Shown: positions 35,018 to 43,610, numbered from the stretch's first letter. The stretch: 64,000 nucleotides of DNA from Gramella sp. MT6 (GCF_019357415.1 NZ_CP048410.1:1488001-1552000), one strand, 5' to 3'. A program made the numbers and translations. Notes: generated from the letters alone by a model not told the origin.

Positions 35018-36100
35018 CTAAGCGTGCAGGTTATATTTGGCCTTCTTCAATTCAAATTTTCCATATACGAAATCGGCTTCCGGATAATGCCATATGGCTT
35101 CCCCGTAACTTGCTAATCTATACCCGTTGAAATTTTGATAACCTCCAACAGGTGTGGAGAACATATATTGCTTGTTGTGATCTACAGAGTATCTGTCATT
35201 CGAAAAGAAGTTGATAAGCTGTCCTTTTTCATTGATCTCGAGAACTGCAGAAACTTCTTTTCCCTTACTGCCAAATTTCACCTTCACTGTATTTTCTCCA
35301 ATTTCTTCCCAGGCGAATTTCTTGTCGATTAGTGCTCCGGGTGAAAAAATGCAGAGATCATTGAGCCAGGTGACCATTTCAGAGATCAGGAGTTCGCTGG
35401 TTTGAATATCGATAACCTTAAAAATTGAAAACGGTTTAATGGTCATTCTTGCAGTTATTCCATCATATCTATGATAACCCTTCGTAGGAATACCTTTAAA
35501 AATGGCTTTCATGAAGAAATACCTTGCTGGAGATCTTATGATATTCAATTGTTCAGACCTGAATTTGAACCACTTCTTATTCTGCTCCCTCATTTCTCCG
35601 GTAAAGCTTAATTGGAAATTCTCAATTTTAGGTTTACCTACAAAACCTGAATAAACGATATAATTTTGAACGATCACCGGGAGATGTTCCAGGTCTTTTT
35701 TTGAAATGATCTCGTTATTGCCGGGATTAGATAGAATAGCCTGGACCTTATCTTCTTTGTATTTATTTTCAAATTTCCAGCCAGCTACAGAGAAAATGAG
35801 AACAATCAAGATGATTAAATTGAAAATAGTTCCATATTTAGCCTCGTCCCAGTTAAGAATAATTAGAATTTGCGAGGTTATGACCACGGGAATGGATAAC
35901 AGGATCCAGGCGGGTTTTCTTAAAATGAAAAGGATAATAGTTACTAATAACAGAATAGAAACCAGTAACCAGAGAATTCCCTGGGTTTGGGAAATCATTT
36001 TGGTCCCAGAAGCCGTATCCATCCATTGATTTGCCTTTGCGAACCCAATTAAATGGATTAGCAGATGAAGAAACAGCATCACCATGAACAGGATTCTCAT
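35018..36100 (-). CDS. DUF6544-type membrane protein
   Basis: 360 residues. Four N-terminal membrane helices (about 3-23, 38-58, 62-82, 86-106) precede a soluble domain of 240 residues with SGFVGKPKIENFQLSFTGEMR, TKGYHRYDGITARMTIKPF, VTWLNDLCIFSPGALID and ending near EADFVYGKFEL. This order matches DUF6544/DUF6920 proteins common in Bacteroidota. Function unknown. Stands alone, convergent with deoD; no FNR-type site in front of it. Confidence 0.75.
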   Translation of the reverse strand: MRILFMVMLFLHLLIHLIGFAKANQWMDTASGTKMISQTQGILWLLVSILLLVTIILFILRKPAWILLSIPVVITSQILIILNWDEAKYGTIFNLIILIVLIFSVAGWKFENKYKEDKVQAILSNPGNNEIISKKDLEHLPVIVQNYIVYSGFVGKPKIENFQLSFTGEMREQNKKWFKFRSEQLNIIRSPARYFFMKAIFKGIPTKGYHRYDGITARMTIKPFSIFKVIDIQTSELLISEMVTWLNDLCIFSPGALIDKKFAWEEIGENTVKVKFGSKGKEVSAVLEINEKGQLINFFSNDRYSVDHNKQYMFSTPVGGYQNFNGYRLASYGEAIWHYPEADFVYGKFELKKAKYNLHA

Positions 36101-36150
36101 AGCGCTTAAATTTAAAGTTCCCCCCGATAATCTATTTATAAGATCGGAGA

Positions 36151-36984
36151 TTAGATCTTAAATGTAACTACCGGAATATTCGCATGATTGGCAACATCTT
36201 CTCCTATACTGCCGTAAAAGAAATGGCCCAGACCTTTCCTGCCGTGTGTAGGAATGGCTATGGCATCTATATTTTCCTCATTACAGTAATTGAAGATTCC
36301 TTTCTCGGCGGTATAATCGTTATAAAAGACAATATCGTCCTGGAATTTTTTATTATCCATTCCTACATCTATCAGAAAGTTGTAGGCCTTCAATTTCATT
36401 TCATTGGTGCTCAAAAATTTCTCTGGAATATTTATGAAAAGTACTCTCGGAACCACATTAAAAACCTTGAAGAAACTTCTGGCCTTCATGAATGAGTTAA
36501 GGGTGTCCAGCTCAAAATCTGTAACAAAGACTGCTTTTTCAATCTTGAAGTTGGGAATTCTTTCTTTGATAACAAGTACAGGTATATTTGAAGTTCTAAC
36601 CACCTTTTCGGTATTGGAACCAATGAAAACTTCCTTAACTCCGGCAGCTCCGTGAGAACCCATCACAATCAAGTCTGCTTCATATTCTCCGGCAACTTCA
36701 TTTATCTCATTGAATAGCTTATGCGTTTTTACAGCTTGGGTAACATCAATACCTTTCAAATAATCCTTTTTTAGAAACTTATCAAAGCGCTGCTTGGTAA
36801 GTTTCATAAAGTATATGGCATTAAAAACTTCCTGTTGCTCATCTCTGGTTAGGTAAGATTCATTGAGTCCCATCATATGGACTACAATAATTTCAGCATC
36901 TTGTTTTTTTGCGATGCTGGCAGCTACTTCGAGGGCATATTCAGAATGTTCTGAAAAATCTACGGGAACAAGGATAGTTTTCAT
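36151..36984 (-). CDS. Universal stress protein, tandem UspA domains
   Basis: 277 residues with two Usp domains. The first (about 1-140) starts MKTILVPVDFSEHSEYALEVA and has the ATP-binding loop VMGSHGAAGVKEVFIGSNTEKVV. The second (about 145-277) ends with AIPTHGRKGLGHFFYGSIGEDV, the G-x2-G-x9-G(S) motif. It is cytoplasmic and probably binds ATP. A perfect FNR-type box and a perfect -7 element lie in front of it. UspA-type genes belong to the FNR/FixK/DosR regulons of many bacteria, so induction at low oxygen is likely. Confidence 0.93.
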   Translation of the reverse strand: MKTILVPVDFSEHSEYALEVAASIAKKQDAEIIVVHMMGLNESYLTRDEQQEVFNAIYFMKLTKQRFDKFLKKDYLKGIDVTQAVKTHKLFNEINEVAGEYEADLIVMGSHGAAGVKEVFIGSNTEKVVRTSNIPVLVIKERIPNFKIEKAVFVTDFELDTLNSFMKARSFFKVFNVVPRVLFINIPEKFLSTNEMKLKAYNFLIDVGMDNKKFQDDIVFYNDYTAEKGIFNYCNEENIDAIAIPTHGRKGLGHFFYGSIGEDVANHANIPVVTFKI

Positions 36985-37007
36985 GATCTAGGTTTTAGAT
37001 TCTATTT

Positions 37008-37050
37008 CAAAGCTATGATTAGTTGCTTTTTAAAAACATGATAGAAATCA
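37008..37050 (-). promoter_or_regulatory. FNR/FixK-type site and promoter of the tandem-Usp gene
   Basis: TGAT-AGAA-ATCA (37039-37050), a perfect palindrome, and on the minus strand -7 box TAGCTTTG (37008-37015), an exact TAnnTTTG. Centre-to-T distance 29.5 bp. A TAGTTTTT on the plus strand (37072-37079) lies 27.5 bp from the same centre, so the site could also influence the divergent 74-residue gene, but the spacing is off. Confidence 0.78.
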
Positions 37051-37133
37051 TTAATTTAAAGATATGTAGATTAGTTTTTTAGCGAATTCTTAAGAGTGAT
37101 TTGAATTTCTTCTATGTAAATTATAAAGAAAAA

Positions 37134-37358
37134 ATGAAGATTATAGGGATTGGGTTGCTAATTTTTACAAGCGTGGTGCTGGTAATATTATCTGTGCTCG
37201 CTTTCTTCAATTTTCCATTCGGCCTGCTTTTCTATATCATGTGTTTCGGCCAGCTTTTGCTAATTTTCACGGTCTATAAGGTACTTACAGACGATTATCA
37301 TACAGATAAAACTTTTGAAGATAGATATGAAGATCATTCTCCCGGAATGGGTGACTAA
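37134..37358 (+). CDS. Small membrane protein, two helices
   Basis: 74 residues from the ATG at 37134; a TTG start 11 codons upstream is possible but adds only a polar segment. Two hydrophobic helices (about 3-25 and 31-50: IGLLIFTSVVLVILSVLAFF and FGLLFYIMCFGQLLLIFTVY) precede an acidic tail with DDYHTDKTFEDRYEDH. No family recognised. It lies just before the sensor kinase gene (67 bp) and divergent from the Usp gene, so it may belong to the low-oxygen locus. Confidence 0.7.
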   Translation: MKIIGIGLLIFTSVVLVILSVLAFFNFPFGLLFYIMCFGQLLLIFTVYKVLTDDYHTDKTFEDRYEDHSPGMGD

Positions 37359-37425
37359 ATCTTTCTTAATTCATGTTTTTTCTAAAAAAGATTTTACCTT
37401 TAGTTGCTATTAAACAAAACTTGAT

Positions 37426-38676
37426 TTGCGAGATTCCTTTTTAGATAATAAAGATGCCTTCAACCTTTTATTTCAATCTGCATCAGAGGGTATCATAGTG
37501 GTAAATTCAGATCAGGTTGTGGTGGCAGCTAATACTGCGGCAGAGCATATGTTTGGGTATGAAAAGGGTGAACTTATTCATCAGCATCTCGATTTGCTTA
37601 TTCCGAAAAAATATCACCATAGTCATCATAATCATTTTAATAAATTTCTGGAGCATAGTGAAAAGCGCCAGATGGGACATGGTCGTGACCTCCACGGGGT
37701 TAAAAAGGGCGGATCTTTATTTCCGGTAGAGGCTGGTCTTAACCCGTTTAAGATGAATGGTAAGGATTATGTGATGTCCTTGATAATAGATATTACCGTT
37801 AGAAAGGCGACTCAAAGGCAGATAGAAGAACTTAATAACCGGCTGGAAGACAAGATCAAGATAAGAACCCAGGAGTTGAGAGAGAGTGTTGAAAATTTGC
37901 AGAATTTGAACCTCGAACTGGAAGAAGAGATCACCAAGAGAAAGAAAGCTGAAAAAAAGATCAAAGATGCCCTCCAAAAGGAGAAGGAGCTAAGTGAATT
38001 GAAGACCAAATTTCTTTCCCTTGTTTCCCATGAATTTAAAACTCCCTTGAGTGGGATATTGACTTCGGCAACCCTGGCTGAAAAATATAAAAAGGAAGAA
38101 CACCAGGAAAAAAGGGAAAAGCATTTAATTACCATTCGCAATAAAGTTCATTATTTAAATAATATTCTGAATGATTTTCTTTCTATCGAACGTCTTGATA
38201 GTGGAAGAGGGCAATATAAATTTTCACATTTTCGCCTTAGAAGGCTCATTAATGAGGTGATCTACAATGCCAATATCACTCTGAAGGATGGACAGGAAAT
38301 AGCATATCCCAAAGATATTGAAGATATTGAGCTATATATGGATGAAAAGATCCTGGAGTTAATTCTCTCTAACCTATTGGGAAATGCCATAAAATATTCC
38401 CCTGAAAACACGCTCATAAAATTCAGCGTAAATTTTGAAGGAGAATTAATAGAATTTGTGGTTGAAGATCAGGGTAGAGGTATACCAGAGAAAGATCAAA
38501 AACATATCTTTGAAAGATACTTCAGGGCAGAAAACGCCCTTTTGGATCAGGGAACCGGGATTGGGTTGAATATTGCAAAAACGCATTTAGAAAACCTCGG
38601 GGGAACTATCAATTTTGAAAGTGAAGAGAATAAAGGCACCACTTTTACGGTAAAAGTGCCTATAGATAAATCATAA
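37426..38676 (+). CDS. PAS sensor histidine kinase, FixL-like
   Basis: 416 residues from a TTG start. The PAS domain (about 12-125) is of the FixL type: NTAAEHMFGYEKGEL, then H67 in YHHSHHNHF and R87 in MGHGRDLHG, then GSLFPVEAGLNPF and IIDITVRK. In FixL the haem-binding His and the O2-contacting Arg are also 20 residues apart at these places. A coiled coil (about 125-195) leads to HisKA with H202 in LVSHEFKTPLSG, then N box NLLGNAIKYSP, G1 VEDQGRGIP and G2 GTGIGLNIAK, so it is an active kinase without membrane helices. The REC-CRP regulator follows after 28 bp. Haem binding is not proven: many non-haem PAS domains keep a similar His and Arg. Confidence 0.9.
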   Translation: MRDSFLDNKDAFNLLFQSASEGIIVVNSDQVVVAANTAAEHMFGYEKGELIHQHLDLLIPKKYHHSHHNHFNKFLEHSEKRQMGHGRDLHGVKKGGSLFPVEAGLNPFKMNGKDYVMSLIIDITVRKATQRQIEELNNRLEDKIKIRTQELRESVENLQNLNLELEEEITKRKKAEKKIKDALQKEKELSELKTKFLSLVSHEFKTPLSGILTSATLAEKYKKEEHQEKREKHLITIRNKVHYLNNILNDFLSIERLDSGRGQYKFSHFRLRRLINEVIYNANITLKDGQEIAYPKDIEDIELYMDEKILELILSNLLGNAIKYSPENTLIKFSVNFEGELIEFVVEDQGRGIPEKDQKHIFERYFRAENALLDQGTGIGLNIAKTHLENLGGTINFESEENKGTTFTVKVPIDKS

Positions 38677-38704
38677 AATCGGGAAACTAATTTTAGATAG
38701 CCTT

Positions 38705-39748
38705 ATGAAGAAATTATTGCTAATCGAAGATGATGTAACGGTAAGAGAGAATACTGCAGAATTGCTGGAACTTTCAGATTACGATGTGATCACGGCTTCC
38801 AATGGTAAGTTGGGAATTGAAAAAGCAAAGAAGGAAGTGCCAGATATTATTGTTTGCGATATCATGATGCCCGAACTTGACGGTTATAGCGTTCTGGAGG
38901 CTCTTAGCAAGAATCCCGAAACCCTGAATATTCCTTTTATTTTTCTATCGGCAAAGACCGAGCATAAGGATATTCGCAAAGGAATGGACCTTGGGGCAGA
39001 CGATTATCTTACCAAACCCTTTGAGGAGGAAGAATTATTGAGCGCGATCGAAAGTCGCCTGGCTAAAGTAGCCATTCTTAGATCCTATAGAAAAGAAGAA
39101 AATACTCCCAAAAAGGAGGATAAACTTAAGGACCTTGCAGATCTTCGGGAAGTTTTTAGCCAACAGGAACTTCAATATTTCAAAAAGGGGGAGGCTATAT
39201 ATGAAAAAGATAAACACGCCAATTTCTTCTACCTGATCAAAAGGGGAGTGGTGAAGGCACATAGAATGGATAACCAGGGTAAGGAACTAATTACCGAGCT
39301 ATATAAGGAAGATGATTTCTTTGGAAATCACGCCAATGATCCCCAGTCCTCTTATGAAGATTATGCTACCGCTATGGAAGATACCCAGCTTTATGCGATG
39401 TCCAGGGAAGAATTTCAAAAAATACTTTCAGAGAATTCCAGGATCGCCATGCAACTGGTAGAAGTTCTGAATAATAACCTTTCCGAATTAAAACAACATT
39501 TAATGGAAATGGCTTACGGTTCAGTTAAGAAAAAAACCGCCAATACTATTCTGCTTTTTGCTGAAAGGATCAAGAAACATCCACTAAAAAGCATTAGGAT
39601 TTCCAGGGCAGATCTTGCCGGTGTTGCAGGAATGGCACCAGAAAGCCTTATCAGAACTCTTTCAGAATTTAAAAAAGAAGGGCTTATCGAGATCGAAGGA
39701 CGCAATATTAAATTGCTCGATTCAGATGCACTTAAAAGAATCAGGTAG
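38705..39748 (+). CDS. Response regulator: receiver fused to CRP/FNR module
   Basis: 347 residues. The receiver (about 1-120) has the acidic pair E8-D9-D10, phospho-acceptor D52 in VCDIMMPELDGY, then FLSAKT and the Lys in DDYLTKPF. A cyclic-nucleotide-binding fold (about 150-260; HANFFYLIKRGVVKAHRM) and a CRP-type winged helix (about 270-345) follow. The recognition helix reads APESLIRTLSEF, with E313 and R317 matching the Glu and Arg by which FNR/CRP proteins read the GA of TGA. No Cys cluster for Fe-S is present. It would combine the roles of FixJ and FixK. Partner of the kinase 28 bp upstream. Proposed activator of the eight TGAY-N4-RTCA promoters in this window. Confidence 0.93.
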   Translation: MKKLLLIEDDVTVRENTAELLELSDYDVITASNGKLGIEKAKKEVPDIIVCDIMMPELDGYSVLEALSKNPETLNIPFIFLSAKTEHKDIRKGMDLGADDYLTKPFEEEELLSAIESRLAKVAILRSYRKEENTPKKEDKLKDLADLREVFSQQELQYFKKGEAIYEKDKHANFFYLIKRGVVKAHRMDNQGKELITELYKEDDFFGNHANDPQSSYEDYATAMEDTQLYAMSREEFQKILSENSRIAMQLVEVLNNNLSELKQHLMEMAYGSVKKKTANTILLFAERIKKHPLKSIRISRADLAGVAGMAPESLIRTLSEFKKEGLIEIEGRNIKLLDSDALKRIR

Positions 39749-39776
39749 CCTACGTTTTTCATTAATTTATAAGAAC

Positions 39777-39819
39777 TGATTTTCATCATTTTTTCGGTTG
39801 GATACTTCACCTAATTTCG
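39777..39819 (+). promoter_or_regulatory. FNR/FixK-type site and promoter of the second Usp gene
   Basis: TGAT-TTTC-ATCA (39777-39788) and -7 box TAATTTCG (39812-39819, one base from TAnnTTTG). Centre-to-T distance is 29.5 bp. It lies 29 bp past the regulator gene's stop. Confidence 0.7.
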
Positions 39820-39838
39820 TTGTATTAAGTGATTATCC

Positions 39839-40606
39839 ATGAACGTTTTAATTCTAACCGATTTTTCAGAAACTTCCGGAAACGCAGGTAGATATGCCGT
39901 CGATTTTCTTCAGAAAACAGGGGCGAACTTTTATCTATTGAATATCCACAATTTTAATTTCAATAGGTCTGCCAGTGAAAATCTGGAATCTGAACTGGTT
40001 GGCACCCTTAGCCAGCTTCAGGACGGAGTGAAGACGCTGAAAAAATATACCCGGAATAAAAAGCATAAATTTCATACGATACTTTCGTCTGAAAATTTGA
40101 TAGGGGCGGTTAGAAAAGCGCTCGTAGATAAAAAGATAGACCTGATATTCATTGGGGCGGTAAGCCAGGATGAACACTTTCACCCAATTTTAGGCGATCA
40201 TGCCTATGATATTGTGAGAAAAATCAAATGCAATATCATCGCGGTACCAACAGGATGTACTTACCAGAATTTAAAAAAAGCGGTTTTCCCCATAGATCAG
40301 GCGATCCTGTCTATCGATGAAAAGAATAGAATCCTGGATAATTTAGATTATTTAAAAACCTCAGAATTTACTCTTTTGGAAATAAAGGATGGGGATATTG
40401 AATATCCTGATGCGATTAATGATAAGGTCCCTTTCAAAACACCGGTTCCATTTACAAGGGAACTTTTCAAGGATATTCAGAAACAGTTTGATATCATCTT
40501 TATCATTGGAAAAAACCTGAGCATTTGTGACAGGTTGCTACATACCGAATATGGTTTCTCTGCTCATATGAATGTGGAGATTCCCATTTTTGTCTACCAC
40601 GGGTAA
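39839..40606 (+). CDS. Universal stress protein family (diverged)
   Basis: 255 residues. The N-terminal domain (about 1-140) starts MNVLILTDFSETSGNAGRYAVDF and has FIGAVSQDEHFHPILGDHAYDIV in place of the usual G-x2-G-x9-G ATP loop, so ATP binding is uncertain. The second half (about 145-255) is a more diverged Usp-like domain. It is controlled by a FNR-type promoter, directly after the kinase-regulator pair. Single-gene unit; no clear terminator in the 231 bp beyond, which also hold an orphan FNR-type box. Confidence 0.8.
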   Translation: MNVLILTDFSETSGNAGRYAVDFLQKTGANFYLLNIHNFNFNRSASENLESELVGTLSQLQDGVKTLKKYTRNKKHKFHTILSSENLIGAVRKALVDKKIDLIFIGAVSQDEHFHPILGDHAYDIVRKIKCNIIAVPTGCTYQNLKKAVFPIDQAILSIDEKNRILDNLDYLKTSEFTLLEIKDGDIEYPDAINDKVPFKTPVPFTRELFKDIQKQFDIIFIIGKNLSICDRLLHTEYGFSAHMNVEIPIFVYHG

Positions 40607-40685
40607 ATTTATCTTAATGGATTTTATTGAGAAATATAGGTTGTCTTTCAGGATCAACTTCAGCAGATTATTCCCCATAATTTAA

Positions 40686-40697
40686 TGACTATGGTCA
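40686..40697. promoter_or_regulatory. Orphan FNR/FixK-type box
   Basis: TGAC-TATG-GTCA, a perfect palindrome between the 3' ends of convergent genes. Unlike the other sites, neither strand has TAnnTTTG at 29.5 bp from its centre. It might drive a short plus-strand frame (40731-40865) or have no function. The rest of the gap 40607-40837 holds nothing else I can name. Confidence 0.4.
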
Positions 40698-40837
40698 TTC
40701 TGAAATTATTTCAGGACCTCCTTTGGTAAAATGATATTCTTGAGTAAGGAACGATATCGAATTTGCTTCGAGGTGAAAATATTCAGAAAGAATAGAAGTC
40801 TAAATAACCAGAGCGGATTTTCAGAAATAACAGGAAA

Positions 40838-41227
40838 TTACAATTTTACCTGCCTGCCCTGGTAGATCCTTAAAAAAAGATGTGTGGACATCTTACGGGC
40901 ATTGTTCTTTAAGCGCTGGGCCATTTCACCTTCAAAAAGTTCGTCGATGGTTTGAAACCAGAGGTTCATCCAGATACCAAAATGATATTCGGTAATACTG
41001 TGATCATGTTCCTGATCCACTTTCACATGCGCCATGGCGGGATTACCTTTGAAACTGCCTGTGAAAAAAAGGTTACTTTCCCAAAAATCGGTGAGCTTCT
41101 CTAAATGCATATCCCAATCCTGGATACTGTTATTGAAAAAGTAACCTATCTCTTCATTCTTCCTGACCTTGCTATAAAAGCTTTTTACAAGTTTATTGAT
41201 GTCGTCACGGTTTTCAAGGTCTCTCAT
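40838..41227 (-). CDS. Group III truncated haemoglobin
   Basis: 129 residues. The pattern fits class III truncated globins: DINKLVKSFYSKVRKNEEIGYFF at helices A-B, WDMHLEKLTDFWESNLFFTGSFKGNPAMAHVKV across C-E, and the proximal His in TEYHFGIWMNLW. These globins bind O2/NO and are tied to microaerobic life and NO protection. It starts 6 bp after the small membrane protein on the same strand, and both are behind a FNR-type promoter. Confidence 0.92.
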   Translation of the reverse strand: MRDLENRDDINKLVKSFYSKVRKNEEIGYFFNNSIQDWDMHLEKLTDFWESNLFFTGSFKGNPAMAHVKVDQEHDHSITEYHFGIWMNLWFQTIDELFEGEMAQRLKNNARKMSTHLFLRIYQGRQVKL

Positions 41228-41233
41228 AACAGG

Positions 41234-41515
41234 TTATAGAATATTGATAAGTATAAAAGTAGTGCTAACAAGTATACTAATGATAAGGGAATTAAATACG
41301 AATTTAGATTTTAGCTGAGCCAGCACAGAGGCATTGAACCACATACAAACCACTACGACCAATCCAAGCTGGATCATTTCGGCAACACCATGTCCATTCA
41401 TTAGGATCAACATTGCGGCGATAGCACCAAGGCAGCTGGAAACTAAAATTCCTGTAGAAGCTCCCGCGTAATAATCACGACTAAATTCCGAAAGTTGTTT
41501 TTGATAAATGTTCAT
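41234..41515 (-). CDS. Small membrane protein preceding the globin gene
   Basis: 93 residues with three hydrophobic helices (SCLGAIAAMLILM, IQLGLVVVVCMWFNASVL, SLIISILVSTTFILINIL). No named family recognised. First gene of the two-gene low-oxygen operon, with the globin 6 bp downstream. A role in the membrane near the oxidase or in NO/O2 handling is only suggested by context. Confidence 0.8.
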   Translation of the reverse strand: MNIYQKQLSEFSRDYYAGASTGILVSSCLGAIAAMLILMNGHGVAEMIQLGLVVVVCMWFNASVLAQLKSKFVFNSLIISILVSTTFILINIL

Positions 41516-41540
41516 CTCTTCTATTTTTTTAATTACAGAT

Positions 41541-41583
41541 CAAATTTACCAAGGGAGATGTTTTTGAAATATGACCAATCTCA
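41541..41583 (-). promoter_or_regulatory. FNR/FixK-type site and promoter of the globin operon
   Basis: Read on the minus strand: TGAG-ATTG-GTCA (41572-41583; one base off in the left half) and -7 box TAAATTTG (41541-41548), an exact TAnnTTTG. Centre-to-T distance is 29.5 bp. The start codon is 25 bp past the -7 box. Confidence 0.7.
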
Positions 41584-41594
41584 GTAAAAGCAAA

Positions 41595-41626
41595 AAACCT
41601 GCTTGAAGATTGTTTCAAGCAGGTTT
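41595..41626 (-). terminator. Terminator of the CoA-transferase operon
   Basis: Perfect 13-bp stem AAACCTGCTTGAA/TTCAAGCAGGTTT with a 6-nt loop. On the minus strand it runs into TTTTTTG. It separates the CoA-transferase gene from the globin operon's own promoter. Confidence 0.93.
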
Positions 41627-41667
41627 CTGTTATTCAGTTTAAGTAAACTTTTAAAAGGATACGGTTT

Positions 41668-42978
41668 TTAGGCGTTAAGCCTTTCAAAAGCCTGCCGTGA
41701 AAGTTCTTCACGGTGATCTGGGTGAGAGATCGAAATAAGAGCCTCTGCACGCTGTTTAAGATTCTTTCCGAAGAGATTAACTACTCCGTATTCAGTAGCG
41801 ATATAATGCACGTGAGCACGCGTGGTGGTCACCCCAGCACCTTCTTTTAAATAAGGAACGATCTTAGAAACTCCGTTCTTGGTTACCGAAGGCATGGCGA
41901 TGATCGCTTTTCCGCCTTCAGAAAGCGAGGCACCTCGTATGAAGTCCATCTGTCCACCTACACCCGAGTACTGGATCTTCCCAATAGTGTCTGCACAAAC
42001 CTGGCCGGTAAGGTCTATCTCTATAGCCGAGTTTATCGCGGTAACCTTAGGGTTTTTCCTGATGATAGAAGTATCGTTAGTATAAGCTGCTTCTTTGAAA
42101 TGAACTAATGGATTGTCGTCTACAAAATCATATAATTTTGGTGAGCCTACCGCAAAGCAGGTTACCAGTTTCCCGGTTTTTACTTCTTTTTCCTCACCGG
42201 TAATTACTCCTTTTTCTATAAGAGGTAAAATTCCGTCAGAGAACATTTCGGTATGAATACCCAGTCGTTTATGGTTGGTAAGATTATTTAGCACCACGTT
42301 AGGGATACCGCCAATTCCCATTTGCAGGGTAGCGCCGTCTTCTACTAATTCAGCTACATGTTTTCCTATTTGTTTTTCAATTTCGGTAGGTTCACTTAAA
42401 TGATGGGCATGTATAGGCTGGTCTACTTCTATTGCGGCATCTATCTTGTCAATATGAATTACACCGTCGCCATGAGTTCTGGGAACATTCGGGTTGATCT
42501 GGGCGATCACTTTTTTCGCATTTTGGATCGCAGGAAGAGTGATGTCTACAGAAACCCCAAGCGAGCAATAACCATGCTTGTCTGGTGGGGAAACCTGAAT
42601 AAAAGCAAAATCAAGAGGAAGGATATTCCTTCTGAAAAGTACATGGATCTCACTTAAGAAAATCGGGATATAAGCACCAAAATTTGAGTTTACCGCATTT
42701 CTTACATTGGTCCCAACAAAACAACTGTTGGTCATGAAAGAATCCTGGTAAGGTGGCTGGGTATAAAGGGCTTTTCCTTCGGTGTGAATTTGAATAAGTT
42801 CAACTTTCTTTAATTCCTTATATCGGTTACAAAGTGCGTCTATAAGAACATTCGGTGTCATTGCAGCTCCCTGAAGGAAAACTCGTTGGTTAGATTTCAC
42901 CTGGCTTACAGCTTCCTGCGGAGAGACAATTTTCAAACTTTTCATAGGATTTTTTATTTCTTTATTATCATTTTTCAA
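41668..42978 (-). CDS. Acetyl-CoA hydrolase/CoA-transferase family protein
   Basis: 436 residues (425 if the ATG at 42945, MKSLKIVSPQEAV, is the start; neither has a clear ribosome site). Family marks are VFLQGAAMTPNVLIDALC near the N-terminus, MGIGGIPNVVLNNL, the active-site glutamate segment AINSAIEIDLTGQVCAD, and SGVGGQMDFIRGASLSEGGKA. These CoA-transferases move CoA between acetate and acyl-CoAs such as 4-hydroxybutyryl- or succinyl-CoA. Fourth in the minus-strand cluster behind the YceI genes, 34 bp after YceI-B. It could support acetate production when respiration slows. Confidence 0.9.
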   Translation of the reverse strand: MKNDNKEIKNPMKSLKIVSPQEAVSQVKSNQRVFLQGAAMTPNVLIDALCNRYKELKKVELIQIHTEGKALYTQPPYQDSFMTNSCFVGTNVRNAVNSNFGAYIPIFLSEIHVLFRRNILPLDFAFIQVSPPDKHGYCSLGVSVDITLPAIQNAKKVIAQINPNVPRTHGDGVIHIDKIDAAIEVDQPIHAHHLSEPTEIEKQIGKHVAELVEDGATLQMGIGGIPNVVLNNLTNHKRLGIHTEMFSDGILPLIEKGVITGEEKEVKTGKLVTCFAVGSPKLYDFVDDNPLVHFKEAAYTNDTSIIRKNPKVTAINSAIEIDLTGQVCADTIGKIQYSGVGGQMDFIRGASLSEGGKAIIAMPSVTKNGVSKIVPYLKEGAGVTTTRAHVHYIATEYGVVNLFGKNLKQRAEALISISHPDHREELSRQAFERLNA

Positions 42979-43012
42979 AGCCTAAGAATTTAATCAAATT
43001 CAAAGACTTAAA

Positions 43013-43579
43013 CTAACGGGAGATCTTAAGATTGAACTGAACTTCTATTTCTTCGTCAACTTCAATAAGTCCTAATGCTTTGGTTGGTGGCTCCAGTCCA
43101 AAATCACGTATGTTCATTTCGAATTTACCACTAAAACGATCATTGCTAATTTGAACAGGTAGATTATAAGAATTGGTCATTCCGGCGAGATGGACGGTGA
43201 TAAATGCCTTTACGAATTCACGGGAAACGAATTCTATTCTATCTAATTCTATAACGATCTCAGGATACTTTTCACACATTAGGAGATCCTGGAAATCTGA
43301 ATTCATTCTTTTATGACCGCAGTCGAATCCTTTTGTAAGTAAATTAAGTTGCAGGTTATGGAAGTTAATAAAACCATCATCTTCGATGTATTTAATTATT
43401 CTTTCATGGTTTATAAGATCAATATCAAATTTACAATCAAACTTATTCACGTTGGTTTTTCCAGCAATGATCAATTCACTGTCTGTTAATATCGTAATAT
43501 TCTCTTTTTCGAAATCCTTTTGAGCATTTAGGATTAGGGAGTAAAATAATAATCCGGATATTATTAAAAGTCGTTTCAT
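43013..43579 (-). CDS. YceI-family periplasmic protein (B copy)
   Basis: 188 residues. A signal peptide (about 1-19, LLFYSLILNAQ) is followed by a lipocalin-like YceI fold: LIIAGKTNVNKFDCKFDID, FDCGHKRMNSDFQDLLM, IVIELDRIEF, FEMNIRDFGLEPPTKALGLIEVDEEIEVQFNL. YceI proteins bind long isoprenoids such as polyprenyl quinone. A cysteine pair (VNKFDCKF, GFDCGHK) is not shared with the A copy. It lies between the porin and the CoA-transferase genes. Confidence 0.88.
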   Translation of the reverse strand: MKRLLIISGLLFYSLILNAQKDFEKENITILTDSELIIAGKTNVNKFDCKFDIDLINHERIIKYIEDDGFINFHNLQLNLLTKGFDCGHKRMNSDFQDLLMCEKYPEIVIELDRIEFVSREFVKAFITVHLAGMTNSYNLPVQISNDRFSGKFEMNIRDFGLEPPTKALGLIEVDEEIEVQFNLKISR

Positions 43580-43610
43580 GATCCTGAAAATTGAGAAGGT
43601 TAGAAAATAA

